Shown here: positions 46,050 to 55,481 of the stretch, in pieces
Position numbering within the stretch: the stretch's first letter is position 1
How the letters are laid out: every line of letters begins with the position of its first letter
Assembly: GCA_945868845.1 (NCBI GenBank)
Contig: CAMBMS010000018.1
Span: 1-59,712 of the forward strand
DNA from: Asaia bogorensis
GTDB taxonomy: Bacteria; Pseudomonadota; Alphaproteobacteria; Acetobacterales; Acetobacteraceae
Length of the DNA: 59,712 bases
Direction: 5' to 3'
Program-made: the position numbers and the translations under genes
The notes under the pieces: generated by a model
Seen by the model: the letters and a program-made list of their open reading frames with translations, nothing else
The model's database searches: none
Told to the model about the DNA's origin: nothing

Positions 46050-46922
46050 CTAGTCTACGAACTCGCACTTGAAGCCGTCGCCCCAGCGCTTGATCCGCCC
46101 GACGGAGGGGGAGGGGAAGTGGGCGGTGCAGCACAAAGTAGACGTGTCGCAAAGCTCCCCCAGAATTTTCCATCGCGTCTCTCCGCCTTGCTTGGGATTG
46201 TAATCCACGCGCATCGCCAGGTCGGGATATTTCGCCTGCAATGGTGAGTGGATGAAATCGCCAGTGATAAGCGCATCCTTGCCGCCCTTGCCGATGCGCA
46301 CGGCATAATGGTCGATCGTATGACCGGGTGTGGGGATGAGGGTGAAGTAGTCGTTCACGCCATGCGCACTTTTGACCAGATCGGCTTTCTTCGCCTCGAT
46401 GATCGGCAGCACGCTGTCTTCCATATAATGGAGTCGGTTCTGGGCGTGCTGGGCTTCCCAGAATTTGTATTCGGTTTCAGAAAATAAATACCGCGCATTG
46501 GGAAAGGTCGGCACCCAACGACCGTTTTCCATCTTCGTGTTCCAACCCACATGATCCATGTGTAGATGCGTACACATGACGAAATCGATTTCCTCCGGCT
46601 TCACCCCGGCGGCTTGGAGCCCGTTCATGAATGCCGGATCCTTGCGTCCTGTCCAGGCAGGCCGGTTCGGATGGTTCTTGTCGTTTCCGATGCAGCTATC
46701 GACCAAGACGGTATGATGCGGCGTTTTAACCACGTAGGACTGGTAGCAAAGTTTTATGTTGCCACTGACCGGATCGAGCGCAGAGGGTTCCAGCCAGGCA
46801 CGGTTTTCCTCCAGTATTTCCTTGGAAAGCGTCGGGAAAAATTCCAGGATCGGGGTGTGGCCCTTTTCCTCTTCGATGATGCGATGGATGGTCACGTCAT
46901 TGACAGAAAAACTAGTCTTCAT
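46050..46922 (-). CDS. MBL fold metallo-hydrolase
   Basis: A 290-residue metallo-beta-lactamase-fold hydrolase. Metal motif CTHLHMDHVGWN (H-x-H-x-D-H), later GHTIDHYAVRIGKGG with the third His, and LITGDFIHS with the bridging Asp. No signal peptide, so probably cytoplasmic. The group includes quorum-quenching lactonases and many enzymes of unknown substrate, and I cannot choose among them. It lies 24 bases downstream of hslO on the same strand. Confidence 0.9.
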   Translation of the reverse strand: MKTSFSVNDVTIHRIIEEEKGHTPILEFFPTLSKEILEENRAWLEPSALDPVSGNIKLCYQSYVVKTPHHTVLVDSCIGNDKNHPNRPAWTGRKDPAFMNGLQAAGVKPEEIDFVMCTHLHMDHVGWNTKMENGRWVPTFPNARYLFSETEYKFWEAQHAQNRLHYMEDSVLPIIEAKKADLVKSAHGVNDYFTLIPTPGHTIDHYAVRIGKGGKDALITGDFIHSPLQAKYPDLAMRVDYNPKQGGETRWKILGELCDTSTLCCTAHFPSPSVGRIKRWGDGFKCEFVD

Positions 46923-46946
46923 TGTTGTCTCCCTCGGGACGGGTGT

Positions 46947-47912
46947 TTATTTATGCGCGTTGACCTCAGAGCGGGTAAAAAGGAAATTATGATTGCAGAA
47001 TTCACAGGTCATGGAGATGGTGCCGGCCACTTCCATATGCTCCAGATCGTCGGCGCCAAAGCCGCCTAGGATACCAGCCAGACGCGCGCGCGAACAGCGG
47101 CAGCCGTAGGACAGCGCCCGTGCCCGGTCGATCGCGACGCCTTCGGCATGGAACAGCCGCCAAAGCAATTGCTCCGTGCCCAGTGCATCGTCCAGCAATT
47201 CCGCGTCCGTCAAAGTCGCGCCTAGCGTCGTGGCGGTGTTCCATATTTCGGCCTGCTCCTCCTCGCTGAGTGCCGGATCGAGGCCGCCCGCGCCGGCGAC
47301 GCGCTCAAGGATGAAGGCCCCCGCCCGCCAACCCGAATCAGTGCGCGCGCAGGCCAGATGCAGTTGGCAATCGAGCTGCTCGGAGGTGCGGAAATAATGC
47401 AGCGCCATCTGCGCCAGATTAAGTCCGGTGATGGCGACTATCCCCTGGTGGCGATCCGTCTCCGGCCCCTGATCCACGGTCAAGGCGAGATATCCCGTAC
47501 CCAGCAGCGCGGCTGCGAAACCTTCTGGATCGCGTGCCAGAATCGGGGGGAGTTGATCGGATTTTACAAATGCGTAGCCGCGCAGTTCCCCTGTATCGGT
47601 GCAATCAGCGAGCAGCATGGGCACCGGGCCATTGCCCTTCGCCTGCAGGCTGAAAGTGCCGCGAAATTTCAGCGCCGCCGCCAGCCCGGCCACCAGCGCC
47701 AGCGCCTGACCCACTAGTACCGCCACTTCCGGCGCGTACTCGTGACGCGTGATCAATGCATCAGCCAGCGCGCCCAGCCGCACCAGCCGCCCGCGCACCC
47801 GCCGGCCAGGCAGAGAAAAGCTGGTTACTCCGCGCGGAACAACCAGATCGGGCACCGGCGGACGGTCACGATCCATGAAGACGGGGGCGAGAAAGGCAGG
47901 GGTCTCGGGCAT
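46947..47912 (-). CDS. hslO: redox-regulated chaperone Hsp33
   Basis: Oxidation-activated holdase chaperone. The 321 residues end in the zinc-binding redox switch, with YGCRCSRARL (C-x-C) and CEFCNHNF (C-x-x-C) 31 residues later. The N-terminal substrate domain includes VRGRLVRLGALADALITRHE. All four switch cysteines are present. It is followed by the MBL hydrolase gene on the same strand and preceded, after 31 bases, by the end of the permease gene at 47944, which is also on the minus strand. Confidence 0.95.
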   Translation of the reverse strand: MPETPAFLAPVFMDRDRPPVPDLVVPRGVTSFSLPGRRVRGRLVRLGALADALITRHEYAPEVAVLVGQALALVAGLAAALKFRGTFSLQAKGNGPVPMLLADCTDTGELRGYAFVKSDQLPPILARDPEGFAAALLGTGYLALTVDQGPETDRHQGIVAITGLNLAQMALHYFRTSEQLDCQLHLACARTDSGWRAGAFILERVAGAGGLDPALSEEEQAEIWNTATTLGATLTDAELLDDALGTEQLLWRLFHAEGVAIDRARALSYGCRCSRARLAGILGGFGADDLEHMEVAGTISMTCEFCNHNFLFTRSEVNAHK

Positions 47913-47943
47913 CGACGTACCATAGGGGTGATCCGGGAAAGCC

Positions 47944-48741
47944 TCAACGCAGGCCGAATAATTTCCCGATACCCATGGTCCGCTCCATCACCGCCAGTAC
48001 CGCAAATGCCGCGAACACCACCACCGCGCTGACCGCCGTGATGAGCGGATCGTAATTCTGGTCGATATAAACATAGATGCGCACCGGCAAAGTGGTGCTG
48101 CTGGGCGTGGTCAGGAACAGCGCCACCGCCACGTCATCGAACGATAGAATGAAGGCAAAGACTAGGCTGGCCACGAATCCTGGCCGGATCATCGGTAAGG
48201 TAACAAGACGGAACACCGTCCAGCCATCCGCCCCCAGGCTTTGCGCTGCACGTTCGACCACGGGCGGAATGCCAGCCAACGCAACCGTGATGAAGCGCAC
48301 CGCGAACGGCAAAGTAATGATCACATGCCCGACCATGATCGTAACCACGTCGCGCGGCAACGCATGTGCGGCGAGGAATTGGAGTAGTGCAAGACCGAAC
48401 ACGATGCCTGGCAGGCTCAATGGCGCCATGAACAGGGCCTGCAATGCTGCGCGGCCGAAAAAACGGTGGCGGGCTAGCGCCAGGGCGACGCACGTCCCAA
48501 GGGACGTCGCCAGAAGGGAGGCGGCAAACGCCACACCGAGGCTCAACAGCGCGGCGTTGAGAAATTCCTCCCGTCGCGCCGCCTCAAAATACCATTTCAG
48601 GCTGAACCCGCGTGGCGGAAAAACCACGTAATCGCTGGCTGTGAAGGATTCGATGACGATCACCAGCACCGGCAGCACTGAGAGCGAGCATATCAACGCG
48701 GCATAGAGACCGAGCCCGCGCCGCAGCCCCGCGGACATCAT
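47944..48741 (-). CDS. ABC transporter permease, PotC-like
   Basis: A 265-residue inner-membrane permease with about six helices. The cytoplasmic EAA loop reads ERAAQSLGADGWTVFRLVTL, where a cognate ATPase would dock. I set the start at ATG 48741, which overlaps the upstream permease stop (ATGA). The longer open frame is spurious. It resembles the second permease of spermidine/putrescine-type importers. No ATPase gene follows; the next gene is hslO. Confidence 0.92.
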   Translation of the reverse strand: MMSAGLRRGLGLYAALICSLSVLPVLVIVIESFTASDYVVFPPRGFSLKWYFEAARREEFLNAALLSLGVAFAASLLATSLGTCVALALARHRFFGRAALQALFMAPLSLPGIVFGLALLQFLAAHALPRDVVTIMVGHVIITLPFAVRFITVALAGIPPVVERAAQSLGADGWTVFRLVTLPMIRPGFVASLVFAFILSFDDVAVALFLTTPSSTTLPVRIYVYIDQNYDPLITAVSAVVVFAAFAVLAVMERTMGIGKLFGLR

Positions 48742-49589
48742 AGTGGCATCGCCCGGCGCGCGCTGCGCTCGGAAATACCCGCTTGTAGCACCTGCACGAT
48801 CAGCACGATCACCAGTAATGTCACCGCGATCGCCGCCGCGAAGGGCCAGTTCTGCAACACAATGGCCTGCTGATACATGACGACTGACAGCACCTTGAAC
48901 TGCGCGCCGCCCAGCACGGCTGGGGTGACGAAACTGGCGGAGGCCAGGCCGAACACGATCAACAGCCCCGCCGTGATACCGGGCAAGCTGAGCGGTAGGA
49001 TCACTTTCCACAATATCCGCAAGGGCGATGCCCCGAGACTGGCCGCCGCCAGCGGCAGGGCCGGATCCATGGCCTGCAGCGAGGTCACCACCGCCAGCAC
49101 CATAAAAGGTGCCAGCACATTCACCAAACCCACCACGACTGCGGCTTCTGTATGCAAAAAAGCCATATCCGGAATGCCAATTGCTGCGAACGCATTTTCC
49201 AGCAGGCCATTTTTTCCTAAGATGACTACCCATCCGAAGGTGCGCACGATGACGCTGATCAGCAGCGGCGAAAGAATCAGCGCTATGACAAAACTTTTTG
49301 CCCGCGCCGAGGCCACCAGCAAATAAAGCGCCACCGGATAACCCACCAGCAGGGTCATCAACGCCACCGTGCCGGAAAGGCGAAATGTGCGGCCGATAAT
49401 GCCCAGGTAATAGTCATCCAGCCACAGACGCTGGTAGTTCTTGACAGTAAAGACCTCGATGATGCCGCTTATCCGGCCATAGTCATAGAAACTGTTGATG
49501 CCGAGCGTAATGAAGGGAGCAACGAAAAATGCCAGGAACAGCAACGTGCCCGGCGCCAGCAATAAGGCCGGGGTGACCGCGCGGCGCAT
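48738..49589 (-). CDS. ABC transporter permease, PotB-like
   Basis: A 283-residue permease. TM1 is LLLAPGTLLFLAFFVAPFIT, and the EAA loop LAAASLGASPLRILWKVILP is well conserved. The ATG at 49589 overlaps the binding-protein stop by one base. An ATG 27 bases upstream is possible but would extend into that gene. It pairs with the downstream permease to form the membrane channel of a type I importer. Confidence 0.92.
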   Translation of the reverse strand: MRRAVTPALLLAPGTLLFLAFFVAPFITLGINSFYDYGRISGIIEVFTVKNYQRLWLDDYYLGIIGRTFRLSGTVALMTLLVGYPVALYLLVASARAKSFVIALILSPLLISVIVRTFGWVVILGKNGLLENAFAAIGIPDMAFLHTEAAVVVGLVNVLAPFMVLAVVTSLQAMDPALPLAAASLGASPLRILWKVILPLSLPGITAGLLIVFGLASASFVTPAVLGGAQFKVLSVVMYQQAIVLQNWPFAAAIAVTLLVIVLIVQVLQAGISERSARRAMPL

Positions 49590-50644
49590 CACCGAGTTTC
49601 GATGACCCGATTCCATTGCTCGATCCAGTTATCCAGCTCCTGGTTCATCACCGCACGATTGAGCTGGATCAATGCGGCAACGGCGGCCGGGCCATGCGGT
49701 AACATGGCGGCAAGTTCTGGGCGTAACGTAGCTTTGCGGTTGGATGGCGCGTAAAAAATACCCTCTGCGATTTTCGTCTGGATGTCAGGGCGCAGGAAGA
49801 AATCGATGAATTTTTGTAACGGTCCGGGATGCGGCGCGCCCTTGATTGGATCCAGATAGAGGCTGAATGCAATCGCGCCTTCCTTGGGGGAGACGAATTC
49901 AAACGGCGCGCCACTCGCCTTCATGGTCATGGCGCGCGTGCCGCCATTATAGGTAATCCAGGCTTGGCCCTGGGCCATGATATTGTCCATCTCCGCCGGC
50001 GTATTGGCGATGGCGGCGATCTGGCCCATATCCTTTAATTCGCGAATTTTCTTTAGCCCTGGCGCGATGTTCTTTTCATCGCCCCCCATCAGGCGCGACA
50101 TCAGACCCAGAAATTCTTGCGAATAAAGGATATTAATGGAGTAGAGAGCCACCCTGCCCTTATATTTCGGATCCCATAAATCGAACCAGGATGTCGGAGG
50201 TACCCAGCCCATCTGTCTGAATTTGTCGGTGTTGTACTGCAGCCCGGTGCTCGCCAACTGGCTGACAACACCGATATTGTCGGCCTGGCGCGCGCCAGGA
50301 ACCAGGTCATCCAAATGGGTTACAATCTTCGGGTCTATGGCGCCGTAGATCCCAAGTTGTTTGCCTGCCGCATGGTGTAAGTCGTTGGCCCAGTAAATAT
50401 CGATCTCCGGGCGCGCCCGCGTCGCCAGTACGCGCGAATAGAGGCTGAGTGCCGTACCTACCACATAGATCACCTTGATCCCTGTTTCCTTCTCGAATTC
50501 CGGAATCACGTTTTTACGTAGGAATTGCTCGATCCCGCCGCCATAGCTGGCGAAAACCACTTCCTCCGCCGCCCACGCCGGACGCGCGGCCAGCGCTGAC
50601 GCGCCGGCCAAAATCGCGAGTTGCCGCCTACTGATGTGCACCAT
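49589..50644 (-). CDS. ABC transporter extracellular solute-binding protein (family 1, PotD-like)
   Basis: A 351-residue periplasmic binding protein. The signal peptide MVHISRRQLAILAGASALAA contains SRRQL, compatible with Tat export. The mature part begins VVFASYGGGIEQFLRKNVIP and contains DIYWANDLHHAAGKQLG and QAWITYNGGTRAMTM. GGGAGG lies 6 bases before the ATG. The ligand is unknown. PotD-like proteins bind polyamines, but related ones bind opines, phosphonates or iron. Confidence 0.9.
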   Translation of the reverse strand: MVHISRRQLAILAGASALAARPAWAAEEVVFASYGGGIEQFLRKNVIPEFEKETGIKVIYVVGTALSLYSRVLATRARPEIDIYWANDLHHAAGKQLGIYGAIDPKIVTHLDDLVPGARQADNIGVVSQLASTGLQYNTDKFRQMGWVPPTSWFDLWDPKYKGRVALYSINILYSQEFLGLMSRLMGGDEKNIAPGLKKIRELKDMGQIAAIANTPAEMDNIMAQGQAWITYNGGTRAMTMKASGAPFEFVSPKEGAIAFSLYLDPIKGAPHPGPLQKFIDFFLRPDIQTKIAEGIFYAPSNRKATLRPELAAMLPHGPAAVAALIQLNRAVMNQELDNWIEQWNRVIETR

Positions 50645-50654
50645 CGAAACCTCC

Positions 50655-51797
50655 CTATGCTGGCACGAACACGCCTTCATCCGACAAGATTGGCGGGGTC
50701 ATCACGATCTCCGGCTTGGCGGTGAAACGGCGATCGCTTTTCAGTGTCGGCAGAACCTTATCGGCGAACAGGCGCATGTTTTGCTCTGCCTGTTCATGCG
50801 GCAACCCGCCATAGCCGAATTCACATACTAGATGATCAAGTCCCGTTAACTTTCGTAGTTCAGCGATCTGATCGATGCATTCATCGGGCGAACCCACGAT
50901 CTGGATCTTCACATACACATCCGTCATCTTCTGCCGGTGTGTCTGATCCGCCATCTTGGCGTAGGTGCGGCCAATTTTTTCGTATGCCTCATAGCCCTTT
51001 ACACTGGACAATCCACCATCGGAAAACCGATAGTGATTATCTACTGAATCCCATTTTTTGCCTAGCCATGTCTTGGCGCGTTCGTCGGCTTCGGAATGAG
51101 ATTCGGCACAGGATATATTCGTGAGAATGATAGGTGGGCGCGGTGTGTGTCCGGCTGCAATCGCCATTTGCTGGAAATCGTACACTTCATGCGCCGCTTT
51201 CGGCCATTCGTTGTGCATGACGATCAGTAGACCTAACCCGGACTCGGCGATCAGCTTCGCTGATTCAGGACTGTTCGCGGAGCCGTAAAACCGCCGCTCA
51301 GGATGCGAAATCGGCGCCGGACGGATCGAAGTTCGGGGGATCTGATAATACTGGCCCTGATAGTCAAAGCTCGGTTGCGACAGGCCACGCTGCACGATCT
51401 CCATTACTTCCTTAAAACGTGGCCGCGCCTCGTCCATCGAAATGCGAAACCCTTCATATTCCACCCTCGCGGCACCACGGCCGAAGCCGAACAGGCAGCG
51501 CCCGCCGCACATGATGTCCAGCAGCGCGATCTGCTCGGCGACGCGGATCGGATCGTGCCAGGGCAGCACGATCACCGCCGTGCCTAGCTGGATGCGCTTC
51601 GTCCGCCCCGCGTAATAGGCTAGCAGCTGTAACGGCGCCGGACACATCGCGTAGCCGGTGAAATGATGCTCCAGCGCGAACAGCGAATCGAAGCCCAGCG
51701 GCTCCGCTAGATCGCCCAGGCTCATATGTTCCCCCAGCACCGCTGCATCCACCCGTCCAGGTTGGGAGAGCATGTTGAGCGCGATTCCCACTTGCAT
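50655..51797 (-). CDS. LLM class flavin-dependent monooxygenase (bacterial luciferase-like)
   Basis: A 380-residue TIM-barrel oxidoreductase using FMNH2. Segments FDSLFALEHHFTGYAMCPAP, RIQLGTAVIVLPWHDPIRVA and GRCLFGFGRGAARVEYEGF are diagnostic of the luciferase-like family. It starts the minus-strand cluster that continues, 10 bases later, with the ABC binding protein and two permeases. It may therefore oxidise the imported compound (inference). It is divergent from the CoA-transferase gene at 51881. Confidence 0.92.
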   Translation of the reverse strand: MQVGIALNMLSQPGRVDAAVLGEHMSLGDLAEPLGFDSLFALEHHFTGYAMCPAPLQLLAYYAGRTKRIQLGTAVIVLPWHDPIRVAEQIALLDIMCGGRCLFGFGRGAARVEYEGFRISMDEARPRFKEVMEIVQRGLSQPSFDYQGQYYQIPRTSIRPAPISHPERRFYGSANSPESAKLIAESGLGLLIVMHNEWPKAAHEVYDFQQMAIAAGHTPRPPIILTNISCAESHSEADERAKTWLGKKWDSVDNHYRFSDGGLSSVKGYEAYEKIGRTYAKMADQTHRQKMTDVYVKIQIVGSPDECIDQIAELRKLTGLDHLVCEFGYGGLPHEQAEQNMRLFADKVLPTLKSDRRFTAKPEIVMTPPILSDEGVFVPA

Positions 51798-51880
51798 GGC
51801 CCGCTTCCTTCCGTTGTGCTTGTCCTTGCGAAGGAGCGTACGCCCCCGTGGCGGCGCTCGTCAAACAAGCCGGGGTACCC

Positions 51881-53080
51881 ATGCCACAGACCGATCCGCC
51901 GCTTACCGGTTTCACGTTCTTGGATTTTACTCAGTTCTATCAGGGCCCCTACGCCACCATGATGCTGGCGCGCGCCGGCGCGGACGTAATCAAAATCGAA
52001 CCGCCGGGCGGCGAAAGCCTGCGCGCTCTGGCGCCAACGGGAAAGTCCGGCACCTACGCCTTCGCCGCGCTAAATTCCAACAAGCGCGCCATCACGCTAA
52101 ACCTGAAATCCGCCGAGGGCCGTGCCTTGTTGCACCGGCTCGTACAACGTGCCGATGCGCTGATCGAGAATTACGCCCCCGGCGTGATGGATCGCCTCGG
52201 TGTCGGCTGGGAGGCCCTGCGCTCCAGCAACCCGTGCCTGGTCTATGCCTCCGCTAGCGGCTTCGGGCTTTCCGGGCCGGATCGCGACAACCTAGCGATG
52301 GATTTCACCATTCAGGCGGCCTCTGGCGTGATGAGCCTGACAGGCTTCGCCGACGGCCCGCCCTTGCGCACGGGCGGGCCTTATGTGGACATCCTCGGCG
52401 GTGCGCATCTCTACGCCGCGCTGGTGACGGCGCTGTTGCAACGCGAACGCACAGGCCAGGGTCGCTTGGTGGAAGTGGCGATGGTGGAGGCGCAATTTGC
52501 CATCCTTACCACCGCCATCGACCAATACTTAAGGACCGGCGAGGTCCCTGCGCGCACCGGCAACGCCTTCGCCAACCATGCCCGCGCGCCCTACAATGCC
52601 TACCCGGCCAAGGACGGCCATGTGGCGATGATCCTGGTCACCGAAGGCCAGTGGCAAAACCTGCTGCGCGCCATGGGCCGGGATGACCTACAGGGCGATC
52701 CCCGCTTCGCCACCAACGACGCTCGCGTCGCGCATTACGCAGCGACAGAGGCGTTGGTGAGCGGCTGGACCACGGCGCATACGCGTGCGGAAATTTTTGT
52801 TGCGACGAGTAAATACAAAATCCCCTGCGCCCCGGTGCGTGACATCGCGGAAATAATGGCAGATCCGCACATGCATGGGCGCGGCATGCTGGAATACGCG
52901 GAGCACCATGATTTCGGTCGCGTGGTGCTGCCCAATTCGCCATTGCGCTTTCATGGCGCGGCGCCCGTTCCATTGCGGATTAGTCCGCACATCGGTGAAC
53001 ATAATGAAGCGGTTTATGGCGAATGGCTCGGCCTCGCCCACAGCGAACTCAACCGCCTGCGCGCGGCCGGCACGATTTAG
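51881..53080 (+). CDS. CaiB/BaiF family CoA-transferase
   Basis: A complete class III CoA-transferase of 399 residues. GPYATMMLARAGADVIKIEP, NSNKRAITLNLKSAEGRALL and NLAMDFTIQAASGVMSLTG carry the N-terminal fold and the catalytic Asp. The C-terminal CAPVRDIAEIMADPHMHGRG is typical. I chose ATG 51881; an upstream GTG adds 11 residues. It is divergent from the LLM gene with 83 bases between starts and may act on the same substrate after activation. Confidence 0.93.
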   Translation: MPQTDPPLTGFTFLDFTQFYQGPYATMMLARAGADVIKIEPPGGESLRALAPTGKSGTYAFAALNSNKRAITLNLKSAEGRALLHRLVQRADALIENYAPGVMDRLGVGWEALRSSNPCLVYASASGFGLSGPDRDNLAMDFTIQAASGVMSLTGFADGPPLRTGGPYVDILGGAHLYAALVTALLQRERTGQGRLVEVAMVEAQFAILTTAIDQYLRTGEVPARTGNAFANHARAPYNAYPAKDGHVAMILVTEGQWQNLLRAMGRDDLQGDPRFATNDARVAHYAATEALVSGWTTAHTRAEIFVATSKYKIPCAPVRDIAEIMADPHMHGRGMLEYAEHHDFGRVVLPNSPLRFHGAAPVPLRISPHIGEHNEAVYGEWLGLAHSELNRLRAAGTI

Positions 53081-54077
53081 GCATTTACCAACGGCAGCGG
53101 CGCGGCGGGATCGAGCAAGCCTTCTTGGCGCAAATCTGCCCACAGCGCGGCCGGTAAGGGCTTACGGAATAGGCAGAGGCTGCCCGTTACCTCGCCCGCG
53201 TTCATCGCGCCGGGAATGATGCCTACGATCGCTGGATGGCCCAGCAGGAATTTTAGCGCGGACGCTGGCAGTTCCATGTTGTGGCTAACGCACACTGCCG
53301 CAAACCGACCCACCCGTTCGGCGATCTCCGGCGGTGACGCGACATAGTTGTGTCGCACCCCCGCTGTCAGTCCCGTGGCGAGAATCCCAGAATTCAATAA
53401 TCCAACGATGATGACACCCGCACCTTTTTTGTTCACAGACAGGCAAAAAATCGCTTAGCGCCCCTTGCTCCAGCAAGGTGTGGCGTTCGGCCAGTAGCAC
53501 GCAGTTAAAATTGCTGGCGCGCAAGAAACGGGCGGATGTATTCGTCTCGTTCAGCCCGATGCCGAAGGCTTTGATCATGCTGTCTGCGCGTAGTTCCGCC
53601 AGCGCCTTATGTGCGCCCTCCATCGCCTATCGGAGGCGAGTTGCTAGCACCTGGGGGTCCTGCGTGGTCCAGAAGTCGACATCCTAGATGAAGACGCCAT
53701 CGACACTGTTGATCCCTAGCCGCAGCATCGATTGTTCGAGCGAACGATGCACGCCGTCGTAAGAATCATCAAACTCCAACACGAAGTGCAGACCGCCTAG
53801 CCGCAAGCCCTCTAGCGGGGTGCCATCGCGGCCCAGCGGATGCATCACCCGGCCGATCTTGGTGGAGAGCGCGTAGCCCTCGCGCGCTTGTCGCGCAGCA
53901 TGCTGTCCAGGCGCAATTCGGCGCAGCGATAACCGCAATAAGGTGAGGTATCGAACATTCGCACCCCGCCATTCCAGGCAGCCTGAATGGTCGCCCGCGC
54001 CATGCGCTCGGCGATCGTGTCGTGAAAGCCGGAAACAGCGCGGTGCCGAAGCTGAATTGCATGAGCGAAAGATCCAT
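53077..54077 (-). pseudogene. aldo/keto reductase (D-threo-aldose dehydrogenase-like), inactivated
   Basis: The pieces are collinear with the ~330-residue family. They are MDLSLMQFSFGTALFPAF, a shift, then MARATIQAAWNGGVRMFDTS and PYCGYRCAELRLDSMLRDK, and another shift. STKIGRVMHPLGRDGTPLEG and LRLGINSVDGVFI, a TAG, a further in-frame TAG and LADRSMIKAFGIGLN-like sequence follow. A third shift leads to VIIVGLLNSGILATG and the C-terminus. Three frameshifts and two stops make it a clear pseudogene. It is divergent from the MaoC gene. Confidence 0.85.
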
Positions 54078-54201
54078 CCGCCCTGTTTGGGCCGTCCTGT
54101 TGGATCCATCCTACCCTTCTGTGTATGGACGCAGCGTAACGCCACTTGCCGCCGCGCGGAAACGAGGCAAACTACGCCGTGTCAAACACGTAGGGGAACG
54201 T

Positions 54202-54684
54202 ATGGTGGAAATCGGCGGTTACGAGGTTCTCGGCCTTGGCCAGTATTACGAAGACCTGCCGCTCGGCCGGAAATTCCGTACCATCGGGCGCACCATCACG
54301 GAGGCCGACTTGGTGAATTTCATCTCCGTCACCGGCCTGACGGAAGTACTGTTCTCCAATGTCGAATTCCTGCGCGAGGAAAGCGACATCAAGCAGCGTG
54401 TGGTGCCGGGTGCCTTGGTCTATTCCTTCGCGGAAGGGCTGCTGACGCATGCCACCATGCAGCACACCGGCTTCGCCTTTCTCAATATGGAACTTAACAT
54501 CGATGGTCCCACCTTCGTGGGCGATACCATCCATGTGGAATGCGAGGTGACGGAGAGCCGGCGCAGCAAAAGCCGGCCCAATCGCGGCCTGGTGCGAACG
54601 CGGTGCGTGGTGCGTAAGCACGATGGCACGGCGTGCCTCACCTATACGCCGCTGCGCATGGTGAAGGCGCGCGGCGCCGGGTAG
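54202..54684 (+). CDS. MaoC-like (hot-dog fold) acyl dehydratase
   Basis: A 160-residue single hot-dog-fold protein of the R-specific enoyl-CoA hydratase type. The segment YEDLPLGRKFRTIGRTITEAD leads into LVNFISVTG, and VPGALVYSFAEGLLTHATM and PTFVGDTIHVECEVTESRR follow. The Asp/His pair usual in hydratases is only partly visible, so activity is uncertain. AGGGGA precedes the ATG at 54202. It may act with the CoA-transferase two genes away. Confidence 0.85.
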   Translation: MVEIGGYEVLGLGQYYEDLPLGRKFRTIGRTITEADLVNFISVTGLTEVLFSNVEFLREESDIKQRVVPGALVYSFAEGLLTHATMQHTGFAFLNMELNIDGPTFVGDTIHVECEVTESRRSKSRPNRGLVRTRCVVRKHDGTACLTYTPLRMVKARGAG

Positions 54685-54694
54685 GCCCGCCCTG

Positions 54695-55211
54695 TCAGGG
54701 TGTGGAGCGGGCGCCTGGTAATTTCCCGGTCACGCGGAACGCGTTCTCACCATTAGAGGCATACATATCCGTCGCGCCTGATTGAAGCGCCGCGGCCGAG
54801 TCCGCGGTTGCACCCTTGATGCGGACCAGCGTTGCGCAGGGCAGGTGACAGGAACGGATCCAGGGCGGCGCCGTTTGCCACGGCGATCTTCACGCCGGGG
54901 CGACCCACCTGGTCGGCATGCGCGAAACCAGGTTCCGGCGCAGCGACACAGAGATTGCCGACCAGCATAAAATCCGAGCTGAAATCCCCCTTCGTGGCGG
55001 ATATCGGCGTATGCAGGCCTATTAGGATGTCCCATGCATCGATGCCGCAGCTCACGGTGAAGCTTTGCACATCTCGATAGATCACCGGTTCGAACCCGGC
55101 GTTGAGCTTCGTGGCAATGAAACGGTCCAGTTCCGGGTCTATTCCATCCAAGCCGCCATCCGGCGCGACGCGAACCAGAACCGGATTGGCCACGCGCAAC
55201 GCCACCCACAA
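54695..55211 (-). pseudogene. periplasmic amino-acid-type binding protein (PBP2), frameshifted and truncated
   Basis: The first part reads LRVANPVLVRVAPDGGLDGI and contains SFTVSCGIDAWDILIGLH and VGRPGVKIAVANGAALDPFL. Near 54835 the frame shifts, and the protein continues as LVRIKGATADSAAALQSGA and DMYASNGENAFRVTGKLPGA before a TGA. The last third of the usual ~250 residues is missing, and there is no signal peptide. It follows the minus-strand ABC cluster and is probably dead. Confidence 0.75.
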
Positions 55212-55261
55212 TCGCCTGTCCGATTTCGGACTTAAACTAATCCACTATCTCGCGACAGTCG

Positions 55262-55471
55262 CTAAAGGGGCTTTTGCACCTTCTCCAGCAAGCGGCCGAA
55301 AAATCCCGGCTTCTTCGGTGACGCGGGCGACGCGACAGCCTTTTGGCGTGCGGTTGCTTCCGTCCGCGCGTCTTTTTCTTTCACGGCCAGCCATTTCTCC
55401 AGGCTCATCCTCGCCCTAGCGGCCCGCTTGGCTTCATAGGCGCGCTGACCTTCGCTCAACGGCTTGTTCAC
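55262..55471 (-). CDS. small hypothetical protein, 69 residues
   Basis: Begins at GTG 55471 behind AAGGA and reads MNKPLSEGQRAYEAKRAARA, then MSLEKWLAVKEKDARTEAT, ending GFFGRLLEKVQKPL. It is rich in Ala, Lys and Arg and probably helical, with no membrane segment. Similar short proteins starting with PLSEGQRAYEAKRA are familiar from alphaproteobacteria, with no known function. It lies 10 bases after the NIPSNAP gene. Confidence 0.65.
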   Translation of the reverse strand: MNKPLSEGQRAYEAKRAARARMSLEKWLAVKEKDARTEATARQKAVASPASPKKPGFFGRLLEKVQKPL

Positions 55472-55481
55472 GGCGCCGTCC

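Noticed and set aside
48742-49233. Long N-terminal extension of the PotC-like permease
   Set aside because: It overlaps the upstream permease gene in another frame and reads as Gly/Arg-rich noise. The ATGA junction at 48741 gives a normal permease.
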